Shown piece after piece: positions 24,969 through 33,314 of a stretch of DNA of 64,000 nucleotides. The notes beneath the pieces were generated by a model that worked only from the letters and a program-made list of their open reading frames with translations, was not told the DNA's origin and did no database searches. Origin of the DNA: Streptomyces corallincola. GTDB taxonomy: Bacteria; Actinomycetota; Actinomycetes; Streptomycetales; Streptomycetaceae. The stretch spans positions 1 through 64,000 of the forward strand of contig NZ_JAHRXF010000006.1 in the NCBI RefSeq assembly GCF_019104725.1, read 5' to 3'. The position numbers and the translations under genes are program-made. Numbering within the stretch: the stretch's first letter is position 1; every line of letters begins with the position of its first letter.

Positions 24969-27900
24969 GCCGGTGGCCGGACCGCGCCGGAATCGCACTC
25001 GGGTGTTCGAGGAGCAGGACGGACGGGACGGCGTCGGGGCGGGCCAGTCGCAGCAAGCCGTAGCCGATGCCGGACAGGCCGTCCAGCAGGCCGGGGGAGG
25101 GCACGTGGTCCGGGGTGGCGCAGTGGTGGGCCTGCGCCTCGACCAGGGCGAGGGCCTGCCCGCCGAGCCGGGTCAGGGCCGGTGCGGCGGCCGGGTCCCC
25201 GGCCCGCGCGAGCACGGTCAGTGCTTCCAGGGAGCCGAGCGCGCCGTCCCCGAGGCTCAGACCGGGTGACACCTCCGCCTCCGTGAGCGCGTCCCTGAGG
25301 GCCGTGGGTAGTGGGTGGCCCGGCAGTGCCGCCGAGGCGGCCACTGCGCCGGCCAGCCCGGAGGACCAGGAGGTGTCCCGCCAAGTCGTTCCCCCAGTGG
25401 ATTCGGAAAGAGCCGAGGTGAGCAGGGCGTATGCGGTGGCCGTGTGGGCGGCGGCCCGGCCGGGGCGGTGGACCGCGTACCGGAGCAGCGCCTGCGCGAT
25501 GCCGGTGCCGCCGTCCGCGAAACCGTGTCCCAGGCCGGTGTCGGCCGTCAGCGCGAGCAGACGGTCCGCCACCGCGTCGGCCAGGGCGAGGGCCTGCGGG
25601 ACGCCGGTCGCCTCGTGCGCCGACAGCGCGGCGGCCAGCGCACCGGCGGTGCCGGACGCGAACCCCGGTTCGGGGCAGGCGGCCACGGCGTGCGCCAGCG
25701 CGGTCAGCGCGTCCGGCAGACAGCCCGTGAGGTCCTCGTCCAGCAGAGCCGACAGCCGTACCAGGGCGTGCACGGTACCGCCCAGCCCGTCGTACGCGCC
25801 CGGTCCGGCCGCCGCGCTCAGCTCGGGGTCGGCTGCCAACGCCCTCAGCAGTGAGGGCAGTTGACGTACGGCCTCCCGTGCCAGGGGTGCGTACCGGCCG
25901 CCGCCCGTCAGCGCGTCGGCCTGCGCCAGGAACAGCGCGACGCCGGTGTAGCCCTGCGCGAGCCCCGCGCCCATCGGCAGCACCGCCCAGTGCGGACCCG
26001 AAACCCGTTCCAGGCCCAGCCAGTTGGTGCGTCCGCCGGAGCGGACGGCGCGGGCCGCGATCTCGTCGGCGATCCCGCAGGCCGCCGCCAGCAGCCCGGA
26101 CGGCTCCGGCACCACGGCCGGTACCGGTGTCACCGCCAGCGCCGAACGCGGCCCGGCGAGCGGGGAACCGGAGCCCCGCGCGGCGAGGGTCGCCGCCACG
26201 ATCCACTCCTGGTCGTGGCAGTCCACCTCGTCCATCCGGGCCACCTTCTCCCGGACCGCCGTCAGCGCGGCCACCGGCAGCAGACCCGGCACCCGGGTCC
26301 CGTCGCCCGTCAGCACCCCCGTGTCCGACGGGCGATGCGCGAACAGGGGTACGTCACCGCGCCACAGGTCGGCGGTCTCGTGCTCGACCAGCCGCCCGCG
26401 CACCGGGTCGCCCTCCGACTCGGTCCACAGCACCGCGAACACCCCCTCGCGGGCCAGGGCGTCGCCCAGCAGGGAGGGATGCGTGGACTCCTCCAGCAGC
26501 GTCGCGTACAGCCGGGTGGCGCGGACGATCAGCCGGGCCGGGCTGTCGGCGCGGCGAGCCAACGGACCGTCCTCGGCGGTCAGTTCGGCGCCGTGTTCGG
26601 CGATGGCCGCGTAGGCGGTGCGGAACCCGGCGAGCAGCGCGGCCCGATGGTCGGCGCCCTCCAGCGGGCGGCCCTCGGGTAGCGGCTGGTTCTGCGCCGC
26701 CGGGCTCGGCAGCGGCGCCCGTACGGCCCGCATGGTGTCCGTGCCGCAGTCCTCCCAGCGCAGTCCCTCGCTGGGGAAGGTGCCGTCGGTGGACCGGCCG
26801 AGTGCGGAGATGTCCAGCGCGCCGTGCTCACCGATCAGCAGGTGCGGCAGCAGACAGGTGCGGTGCACGGAGGCGTGCAGGGCGTCCGCCGCCGGGTCGG
26901 CGCCCGCCGTCATGGCCTGGCCGAGCCCGGTGTGCAGCAGCGTCTCGGCGTCCACCAGGACCGGCTGGTCGCCGCACGCGATCACGTTCTCGTAGTGCAT
27001 GTCGGCGCCGTCCACCGCGTACAGCAGGGCCAGCAGGGCGCCCTGGCGCCGGTAGAAGGTGTCCGCCTCGGTGACCGTACGGCACCAGCGGTGCGCGACG
27101 AACTCCAGCCAGCCGTATCCGTCGCGGCGCACCCCGCGCGGGGAACGCAGCAGCAGACCGGGGACCTTGGCGTTGAGCCAGGCCGTCAACTCGTCGAGCA
27201 GGGCGTGTTGTTCGAGGGTGCGGGGCTTGTAGACGACCCGGTCGCCGTGCTCGAAGCGGAGGATCGCCACCGACCGGTTGCCGTGGTGCGCATCCCCGAG
27301 CCCCAGGTCGGCGGCGGCCAGGCGGCCGGGGTCGCGGCCGTCCAGCAGTTCGGCGGCCAGCTCGCTCCGGTCGGCCTGGAGGCGCCGGACCAGTTCGGCC
27401 GCCGCGTCCACCGCGTCCAGCGCGGTCTGCGCCATCATGCGGGCCAGCACCGGGTAGGCGGCGAACAGCGTGGTCAGGCCGTGGCGGGTGGCGGTCGCCG
27501 TGACGAACGAGGTGAACCGCTCGCGCGGTCCGGCACCGGCGAGGCGTCCGGCCCGGCGGGCCGAGGACAGCTCGTGCACGAGGGTGCGGGCGGCCTGTCC
27601 GACCAGCTGATGGGTCAGGCGCTCGGTGAACGCCCGCCGCCAGACGGCCCGCTCGGCGTCCGCGACGCCCTTCAGCAGGCTGTCGAGGCGGAGTTCGGCG
27701 GCGGTGACCAGGGGGCGGACGACGGGGGCGAAGGCGCCGGGGCCGTCCGCGCCGGACTCCGTCTCCTCGTACCGGGTGACGACGTCCTCCGCCGCGTCCA
27801 GGGCCTCCTCCACGTACCGTGCCCAGCGGGGCCGTTCGGTCCGGGCGGCCAGCCGACCGGCGGGCTCCAGAACGAGGGCCGCCGCGGTCGCCGCGTCCAC

Positions 27901-28095
27901 CCCCAGGTGGTCCAGCCGTACGGCGAACCCGTCCGCGTCACCGGCCGCCCAGGGGGCGGACACGGCTGCCGCGTCGGCGGGCGCCGCCGGGAGGCCGGGG
28001 GCGGCGAGGCGTTCCACGAGGGTCAGCGCCGGGGCCCACCAGGAGAGCGGCAGGCCGGCGCTCCGGGGAGTCGGGAGGCTGGCTGTATCGGTCAC
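24949..28095 (-). CDS. LanM-like lanthipeptide synthetase with degenerate cyclase zinc site
   Basis: A 1048-residue class II synthetase. The N-terminal dehydratase domain normally phosphorylates peptide Ser/Thr and eliminates phosphate; its motifs VVYKPRTL, GADMHYENVIA and LVDAETLLH are intact. The C-terminal LanC-like domain normally holds zinc through Cys (WCxG) and Cys-His (LCHG). Here the aligned sites read WSSG (Ser911) and LGDG (Gly949-Asp950), so all three ligands are missing while the surrounding fold motifs and the late DGLSGIGYGLLRL remain. Zinc-thiolate cyclisation is therefore unlikely. The GTG at 28095 is chosen for the family-like N-terminus (about 1000 residues); in-frame starts at 28149 and 28173 exist. 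It is divergent from two LuxR-type genes and is followed by the candidate peptide gene. Confidence 0.85.
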   Translation of the reverse strand: MTDTASLPTPRSAGLPLSWWAPALTLVERLAAPGLPAAPADAAAVSAPWAAGDADGFAVRLDHLGVDAATAAALVLEPAGRLAARTERPRWARYVEEALDAAEDVVTRYEETESGADGPGAFAPVVRPLVTAAELRLDSLLKGVADAERAVWRRAFTERLTHQLVGQAARTLVHELSSARRAGRLAGAGPRERFTSFVTATATRHGLTTLFAAYPVLARMMAQTALDAVDAAAELVRRLQADRSELAAELLDGRDPGRLAAADLGLGDAHHGNRSVAILRFEHGDRVVYKPRTLEQHALLDELTAWLNAKVPGLLLRSPRGVRRDGYGWLEFVAHRWCRTVTEADTFYRRQGALLALLYAVDGADMHYENVIACGDQPVLVDAETLLHTGLGQAMTAGADPAADALHASVHRTCLLPHLLIGEHGALDISALGRSTDGTFPSEGLRWEDCGTDTMRAVRAPLPSPAAQNQPLPEGRPLEGADHRAALLAGFRTAYAAIAEHGAELTAEDGPLARRADSPARLIVRATRLYATLLEESTHPSLLGDALAREGVFAVLWTESEGDPVRGRLVEHETADLWRGDVPLFAHRPSDTGVLTGDGTRVPGLLPVAALTAVREKVARMDEVDCHDQEWIVAATLAARGSGSPLAGPRSALAVTPVPAVVPEPSGLLAAACGIADEIAARAVRSGGRTNWLGLERVSGPHWAVLPMGAGLAQGYTGVALFLAQADALTGGGRYAPLAREAVRQLPSLLRALAADPELSAAAGPGAYDGLGGTVHALVRLSALLDEDLTGCLPDALTALAHAVAACPEPGFASGTAGALAAALSAHEATGVPQALALADAVADRLLALTADTGLGHGFADGGTGIAQALLRYAVHRPGRAAAHTATAYALLTSALSESTGGTTWRDTSWSSGLAGAVAASAALPGHPLPTALRDALTEAEVSPGLSLGDGALGSLEALTVLARAGDPAAAPALTRLGGQALALVEAQAHHCATPDHVPSPGLLDGLSGIGYGLLRLARPDAVPSVLLLEHPSAIPARSGHRPEGRFP

Positions 28096-28692
28096 GAGAA
28101 GAAAGGTCGCAGAGGCCGTACGACCCCCACATGGGGAACCAGCCCCCATATTCTCTGCGGGCCCCCACCCCACCTCCCCATGCCCCGGGGGAAGGCCCGT
28201 AGGGGAAGGGAGAAGGTGCAGGTCAGCTTATGGGCACCCACGGTCCCGACAGGGGTGTGGACAGGCGGGAGAAAAACCTCCGGGGACTCCTTGCGGGCCC
28301 CGAAACCCCGTAGGTACCCATCCGCGACCCCCATACGGGCACGCCCCCACCCCTACGTGACACCCCGGCCCCGCCCTCAGCGCCCATGCCGGGGACCGGC
28401 GACCCCCATCCCCCACCCGTACGGGCCGTGCCGGGGGTCGGGCCGGGGGTCGCTGCGGCCCGTACGGGTAGGGGCGGGGTGTCCCGTACGGGTCGGAAGC
28501 CCCCTTCTGCCTCCCCGACACCGACCCGGACCGCCCTCGTACCCCCGTGCGGCGGGCAACGCCGGACAAAGCTGGGTGCCGACTACGGATGCCGCTCCCG
28601 CCCGCCGACGGCAGGCTGCGGTGCAGTACCCACACCGCACCCGGTGCCCCGTACGGAGCCGACCGGGCGAACTACCTTCCAAGGAGCAGAAG
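28096..28692. promoter_or_regulatory. Divergent regulatory region of the lanthipeptide-like locus
   Basis: About 600 bases without a convincing gene between the LanM-like gene and the first LuxR-type gene. It holds three exact copies of the palindrome CCCGTACGGG at 28416-28425, 28459-28468 and 28483-28492, plus several CCCGTA and CCGGGGGTCG partial copies. These are candidate binding sites for the adjacent LuxR-type pair. An 80-codon leftward frame at 28092-28334 overlaps the LanM start and looks spurious. Confidence 0.5.
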
Positions 28693-29304
28693 ATGGGAGC
28701 ACCCGTACCCGTCGGAGTGACCGCGCTCGACCCGGTTCTGGAGGCGGGCACGCGCAGCACCCTGCACGCCTGCCCCGAGCTGGCGGTGTGCGGGCCCGAC
28801 GACGCCCGCGTCGCCGTCCTCACCGTGGACCGGCTCGGGCCCGCCGAACTCGACATGGTGCGCACCACCCGCGCCACCCGGAACCACCCGGCCGTCGTGC
28901 TGGTGGCCGGTGCCCTCGCCTCCGGTGACGCCCTGCACGCCCTCGCCGCCGGGGCACGCGGCCTGCTGCTGCGCCGCGAGGCCGACGCCCCGCGCCTCTC
29001 GCACGCGGTCGTCGCCGCCGACCGGGACGACTGCACGCTCCCGCCGGAACTGCTCGAAGAGGTCCTCGACCGTCCGAACGGTGCGCGTGGCGGCCACGGC
29101 GGCTGGGCCGAGGGCGCGCTCTCCGAGCGGGAGCGGTCCGTGCTCCAGCTGGTCGCCGACGGGCACGAGACGGCCGAGATCGCCCAGCGCCTCGCCTACT
29201 CGCCGCGCACCGTCACCACCGTCGTCCACGACATCACCCAGCGCTTCCGGCTGCGCAACCGCGCGCACGCCGTCGCCTACGCACTGAGAGCGGGCCTGCT
29301 GTGA
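28693..29304 (+). CDS. LuxR-type helix-turn-helix regulator, first of a coupled pair
   Basis: A 203-residue protein. The C-terminal 65 residues form a LuxR/GerE helix-turn-helix (LSERERSVLQLVADGHETAEIAQRL). The N-terminal part resembles a shortened response-regulator receiver (VAVLTVDRL, PAVVLVAGA, GARGLLLR) but lacks a clear phosphorylatable Asp, so it is probably an atypical regulator without a kinase. AAGGAG precedes the ATG. Its stop overlaps the GTG start of the next gene. It is divergent from the LanM-like gene and is the obvious candidate to control that promoter. Confidence 0.85.
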   Translation: MGAPVPVGVTALDPVLEAGTRSTLHACPELAVCGPDDARVAVLTVDRLGPAELDMVRTTRATRNHPAVVLVAGALASGDALHALAAGARGLLLRREADAPRLSHAVVAADRDDCTLPPELLEEVLDRPNGARGGHGGWAEGALSERERSVLQLVADGHETAEIAQRLAYSPRTVTTVVHDITQRFRLRNRAHAVAYALRAGLL

Positions 29305-29990
29305 CCCTCACCCTGACCGGACCCGAGGCCGTCATGGCCACCGTCGCCCTCCCGCACACTCCGGCCGTGGCGGAGGCCGCCCCCGTCGAGGACGCGGAAG
29401 GCACGCGTGTCGCGCGGCTGAGGCTGCGCGTGCTGAACGCCCGGCACGCGGACCGGGTCCGGGCCGCCGCGCGCCGCGCCGGGTTGACCTGCGTACCCGA
29501 CGTGCCCGGCCCCCACGCGGTCACCGTGATCGTCGCGGACGACGTGGAACGGGCGCTGTGCGCGGCCCGCGAGGGCGAGCCGGTGCTCGTGGTGAGCGAG
29601 ACGGTGACCCGTGCAGGGCTGATGCGCGCCGTGCGCGCCGGAGCGCTCGTGCTGCGCACCGCCGACCTGGGCGCCGAGAACCTCCTCGCCGCCGTACACG
29701 GCGCCGGACGCCCGCACCAGAGCATCCCCTACCCGGTCCTCTCCCACCTCCTGACCTCCGGCCACCGCCCCGCCGATGAGGCCCCGGAAGCCGCCGCGAC
29801 CACCCTCACCGGCCGCCAGACCACCGTCCTCCGCCTCATGGCCGACGGCCACGCCAACGCCGACATCGCCCGCCTGCTCTCCTGCTCCGAACACACCGTC
29901 AAGAACACGGTCTACGAACTGATGTCCCGCCTCCACGCCCGCAACCGAGCCCACGCGGTCGCCCACGCGGTCCGGCACGGCCTGATCTGA
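29301..29990 (+). CDS. LuxR-type helix-turn-helix regulator, second of a coupled pair
   Basis: A 229-residue protein with the same design as its neighbour: a degenerate receiver-like N-terminal region (VTVIVADDVERAL, GEPVLVVSE, GALVLRT) and a C-terminal LuxR helix-turn-helix (LTGRQTTVLRLMADGHANADIARLL). The C-terminal ends of the two are closely alike (RNRAHAVAYALRAGLL and RNRAHAVAHAVRHGLI), which suggests duplication and perhaps heterodimer formation. It starts in a GTGA overlap, so the two are made together. Confidence 0.84.
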   Translation: MTLTLTGPEAVMATVALPHTPAVAEAAPVEDAEGTRVARLRLRVLNARHADRVRAAARRAGLTCVPDVPGPHAVTVIVADDVERALCAAREGEPVLVVSETVTRAGLMRAVRAGALVLRTADLGAENLLAAVHGAGRPHQSIPYPVLSHLLTSGHRPADEAPEAAATTLTGRQTTVLRLMADGHANADIARLLSCSEHTVKNTVYELMSRLHARNRAHAVAHAVRHGLI

Positions 29991-30162
29991 ACCGGGGTTC
30001 CGGTGCTCCGTCGTCGCCCGTCGCCCGTCGGTGGCTCTCGGGGCGGACCTTTTCCGCTGGCGCCGCGTCCGCCCGAACTGGTCGAATGCGTACGCCGCAC
30101 GCGCGCACCGGTGCGCGGGGAAGCGATCCGTCGCTCGGGCGAGAGGAAGTCGAGGCGCCGTT

Positions 30163-30996
30163 GTGCGAGGTCCGGAGAGTCCACGTGCCCGAGACGCCGC
30201 GATCGCCGCCGCCCGGACGCTCGGGCTGGCCGTGGAGGACGCCGTCGTGCTGCACGACTCCAACAGGCTCACCCTGCGGCTGTCGCCCTGTGACGTGGTC
30301 GCCCGGGTGGAGCCCGGCGGTGGGAGCACCGCCGCGTTCGAGGTGGGGCTGGGGCGGAAGCTGGCGGACGCCGGGTGCCCGGTGGGCGAACCGGCGCCCC
30401 GAGCGGGGGAGCGGGTCCATGAACGGGACGGGTTCGCGGTCACGTTCTGGACGTACTACGAGCCCACCGGACCGCCGGAGATCCCGCCCGCCGCGTACGC
30501 GCGGGCGCTGCGGCGCCTGCACGCCGGTATGCGCACCCTCGATGCCCCGGTCCCCCGTTTCACCGAGCGGGCCGAGCGGGCGGAACGGCTCGTCGCGGAC
30601 CCGGAACGCACGCCGGGACTGACCGGCGCGGACCGGGAGTTGCTCGGCCGTACGCTCCGTACGCTCAAGGTGTCCATCGGCGCGCACCGCTGCGGCGAGC
30701 AACCGCTGCACGGCGAGCCCCACCCCGGCAATGTCCTCGCCACCGCGCGCGGACCCCTCTTCATCGACCTGGAGACCTGCTGTCGCGGGCCCGTCGAGTT
30801 CGACCTCGCCCACGCCCCGGAGGAAGTCGCCGCGCACGTTCCGGAAGCCGATCAGGCCCTCCTGGACCAGTGCCGCCTTCTCGTGCTCGCCATGATCACC
30901 GCGTGGCGCTGGGACCGGGAGGACCGGTTCCCGGACGGACACCGGCTGGGCGTGGAATGGCTCGCACGGATCAGGGACGCGGCCGGTAGCCGGTAG
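30163..30996 (+). CDS. APH-fold phosphotransferase
   Basis: A 277-residue member of the aminoglycoside/choline kinase fold. Motifs: VVARVEPGG (nucleotide-binding strand), LHGEPHPGNVL (Brenner loop, with Glu where Asp is usual) and FIDLETCCRGP (metal-binding Asp). Family members phosphorylate small molecules and some confer antibiotic resistance, for example the viomycin and capreomycin phosphotransferases. Between the lanthipeptide-like locus and the NRPS accessory genes it could be a self-resistance or tailoring kinase, but nothing fixes the substrate. The GTG at 30163 has GAGG seven bases upstream; the longer reading from 30031 has an unlikely N-terminus. Confidence 0.8.
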   Translation: MRGPESPRARDAAIAAARTLGLAVEDAVVLHDSNRLTLRLSPCDVVARVEPGGGSTAAFEVGLGRKLADAGCPVGEPAPRAGERVHERDGFAVTFWTYYEPTGPPEIPPAAYARALRRLHAGMRTLDAPVPRFTERAERAERLVADPERTPGLTGADRELLGRTLRTLKVSIGAHRCGEQPLHGEPHPGNVLATARGPLFIDLETCCRGPVEFDLAHAPEEVAAHVPEADQALLDQCRLLVLAMITAWRWDREDRFPDGHRLGVEWLARIRDAAGSR

Positions 30997-31027
30997 CCGG
31001 TAGCCGGGTAGCCAGTGTCAGTGCTTG

Positions 31028-31057
31028 GTAGCTCAACGGCATTGAGAGAGAAGCTAC
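31028..31057. terminator. Dyad between convergent genes
   Basis: GTAGCT and AGCTAC enclose a second small dyad CTCAA/TTGAG. It lies where the APH-fold gene and the S51 peptidase gene converge, just after a run of GGTAGCC heptamers at about 30985-31014, and overlaps the peptidase stop codon. A bidirectional terminator is likely. Confidence 0.4.
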
Positions 31058-31788
31058 TTGGCGTACAACGCCCGCGGTTCCATGCGCTCCTCCACCGCCC
31101 GGTCACCCTCGCGCCGCACCACGTACGCCGCCCTGCCCGGCAACTCCGCCACTGTTTCGACCAGTTGGGTGCCCCTGTAGACCAGTCCCACCCCGTCGTC
31201 CGTGCAGTGGGCGGTGGGGATCGTGCCGTCCGCGACCAGGCGGTGGATGAGGGGGCGGCGGCCGGGGTCGGAGTCGTAGTGGACGCCGTTGCCGTAGGGG
31301 AGGAAGCCCAACCCGTTCGTGACGGGGCGGAGTTCGGGGCCGAAGGAGTCGGTCGCGCCGCCCTCGTACCAGCACAGGGAGCCCGCGCTGACCCCCGCGA
31401 GGACCACGCCCGCCTGCCAGGCGCGCCGCATCACCGCGTCCAGCTCGTGCACCCGCCACACCGCGAGCAGATTGGCCACCGAACCGCCCATCACCCACAC
31501 CACGTCATGGTTCAGCACCGTGCCCTCGACGTCCTCGACGTTCGGCATGGGAAAGAGCTGGAGCGGCGTGAGGTCGTACCCCGCCACGCGTGCCGATTCC
31601 GCGACCCGCGCGGTGACGTGCTCGGCGTCACCGGTCGCCGTGCCCACGTAGAGGACTCGGGGGCGCCGCCCGTGCACGCCGGAGAGATCCACCGCTTGGT
31701 GGACCAGGGCGTCGAAGAGGAGCCGGGTGCGGGTGCCGGGGCGGTGGCCGCCCGAGGTGGCGAGGATGGTGGGTTCCGGTGCCGTCAC
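31054..31788 (-). CDS. Peptidase E-like protein (family S51)
   Basis: A 244-residue protein of the S51 family (alpha-aspartyl dipeptidase / cyanophycinase type). It has LATSGGHRPGT at the N-terminus, VWVMGGSVANLL, the nucleophile elbow GVSAGSLCW and a later His in DPGRRPLIHRLV, consistent with the family's Ser-His machinery. It probably acts in the cytoplasm on small peptides. It is next to biosynthetic genes but in its own transcription unit, so a pathway role is not shown. Confidence 0.85.
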   Translation of the reverse strand: MTAPEPTILATSGGHRPGTRTRLLFDALVHQAVDLSGVHGRRPRVLYVGTATGDAEHVTARVAESARVAGYDLTPLQLFPMPNVEDVEGTVLNHDVVWVMGGSVANLLAVWRVHELDAVMRRAWQAGVVLAGVSAGSLCWYEGGATDSFGPELRPVTNGLGFLPYGNGVHYDSDPGRRPLIHRLVADGTIPTAHCTDDGVGLVYRGTQLVETVAELPGRAAYVVRREGDRAVEERMEPRALYAK

Positions 31789-31924
31789 GGGCGCGATCGT
31801 AGCGTGACGGACGGTCCCCGCGGGGCCACCGGGACGGCCGCGCGATACGGCCGAGGCCGGTCAACGGACGTGCGGGGGTGGGCCGTTCGGTGACCCACCC
31901 CCTGCCCCGTCCGCACCGTCGCTC

Positions 31925-32704
31925 CTACCCTCCCCTCCGTAGCGCCACCGCCGCCGCGTACCCCGTCGGGACCGTCACGTCCCGCAGCGCCCAGTGCGGA
32001 TCGGGCGCCGCCGGACGCGGCCCCGTGCCGACGTAGTCCAGCGCCGGATCGCGCACCAGACCGGTGCCGAGCCCCTTGAGGTACGCCTCCTTGCGGACCC
32101 AGGCGCGGGTGAAGGATGCGGCGCGGGCGGGGGCCGGGAGGCGGGCGAGTTCGTCCGCCTCGACGGGGTGCAGCGCGGACTGGGCGCTGAGCACGGCCTG
32201 GGCGGTGGCCAGGCCCTCCACATCGACCCCCACGGGTTCCTCGGCCAGCGCCACCAGCACCAGGCCCCCGCTGTGCGACAGCGAGAAGTGCACGCCCGGT
32301 GTGCTCAGCGCGGGGCGGCCGTGCGGTCCGCCACAGCCCGCGCACGGCTCACGGACCAGCGGCAGCGCCTCCGCCCGCATACCGAGCAGCACCCCGAGGA
32401 CGCTGCGCAGCGCCGCGTGCGCCACCACGTAGGCGTCCCGGTCGCGGATGTGCCGGAAGGCGCGGGCCCGCGCCCGCTCCTCCGCGTCCAGCAACTCCTG
32501 GGCGCGGACCAGGGATTGGTCGTCCAGGGCGCCGACGCGGGCGAGATACAGCTCCAGCGGGCCGTCCAGCGCGCGCGGCGGCGGTACGTCCGGACGGCGT
32601 CCGAGACCCGACAGGTCGAGCACGGCCGGGCACAGCAGCCCCGGCGGGGCGTGCGGGGCGTACACCGGGTCGGTGCGGAGCCCGCCGGGGTACCGGTCAG
32701 ACAT
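31925..32704 (-). CDS. Sfp-type 4'-phosphopantetheinyl transferase
   Basis: A 259-residue PPTase that moves phosphopantetheine from CoA to the carrier-protein serine, activating NRPS T domains. The magnesium/CoA motifs GVDVEGL and WVRKEAYLKGLG are present, with HFSLSHSGG before them, the normal order for Sfp-type enzymes. The likely clients are the four NRPS T domains and the free carrier protein at 38268. Its ATG overlaps the end of the MbtH gene by eight bases, so the two are cotranscribed. Confidence 0.92.
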   Translation of the reverse strand: MSDRYPGGLRTDPVYAPHAPPGLLCPAVLDLSGLGRRPDVPPPRALDGPLELYLARVGALDDQSLVRAQELLDAEERARARAFRHIRDRDAYVVAHAALRSVLGVLLGMRAEALPLVREPCAGCGGPHGRPALSTPGVHFSLSHSGGLVLVALAEEPVGVDVEGLATAQAVLSAQSALHPVEADELARLPAPARAASFTRAWVRKEAYLKGLGTGLVRDPALDYVGTGPRPAAPDPHWALRDVTVPTGYAAAVALRRGG

Positions 32705-32948
32705 CAGCCCCGGCCAGTCGGCGGCGCAGGCTGAGCGGGCGCATGTCCGTCCACACCACGTCGATGTGGTCCAGGCACTCCCGCCGACTGCCGCGCAGCC
32801 CCTCCGCGTGCCAGCCCGCGGGCAGTTCCAGACCGGCGCGCCAGATCGAATACTGCTCCTCGTCGTTGCGCACCACGAGGTACACCTCGTCGCTGTCCGG
32901 GCCGACGTGCTCGCCGCCCGTCCCGGTCGCCAGGTCGTCGTGCGTCAC
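32697..32948 (-). CDS. MbtH-like protein
   Basis: An 83-residue MbtH-family chaperone of NRPS adenylation domains. Hallmarks: NDEEQYSIW, LPAGWHAEG, CLDHIDVVWTDMRPLSLR. It starts at a GTG with GGGAGG six bases upstream. It is cotranscribed with the PPTase and divergent from the LanB/A/PLP/T/LanB genes. Its presence suggests that at least one A domain here, in the NRPS or the free A protein, depends on MbtH. The N-terminal 20 residues vary in the family. Confidence 0.95.
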   Translation of the reverse strand: MTHDDLATGTGGEHVGPDSDEVYLVVRNDEEQYSIWRAGLELPAGWHAEGLRGSRRECLDHIDVVWTDMRPLSLRRRLAGADV

Positions 32949-33314
32949 GGTGAACCTCCCACACAGGTGATGAGCCGGCCGCAGGTCAGGGGCCGACGGG
33001 TCCCACCGCACACACCGACGCCCGTGGGGGAGGCCCCGTACGGGCATGTCACGTCGTACGGAGCCGTCCGGCGGAGCGCGGTCCGGCGGCGGAACGTAGG
33101 CCAGCGTGCCTCCGCTCCCGCCGCGCGGGCAGGGACGAACGCGCTGGACCGGCCGCACGCGTTGCTGCCGGATTTTCTCTGGTGACGCACCCGCCCGGCG
33201 CGGGACGGTGCTCTCCGGCCGCTGAGGGCCCGGAACCGGTGCGCACCGCACCGGGCCGTGACCCGGCCGAGCCGCGCGAGAACCGCGCACCCCCTTTCCG
33301 GAAGGAGCCACGCG
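32949..33314. promoter_or_regulatory. Divergent promoter region, MbtH/PPTase and LanB-A-PLP-T genes
   Basis: A 366-base gap with no supported gene. It contains CCCGTACGGG at about 33036-33045, the palindrome also clustered upstream of the LuxR-type pair, and CACGTCGTACGG nearby. It must hold promoters for both directions. I looked for a short peptide gene and found none with both a ribosome site and sensible composition. Confidence 0.45.

Noticed and set aside
28092..28334. An 80-codon leftward frame upstream of LanM, considered as a precursor peptide
   Set aside because: It has no acidic leader, is rich in Pro/Arg/Gly, overlaps the LanM start and lacks a ribosome site; the frame at 24466 fits much better.
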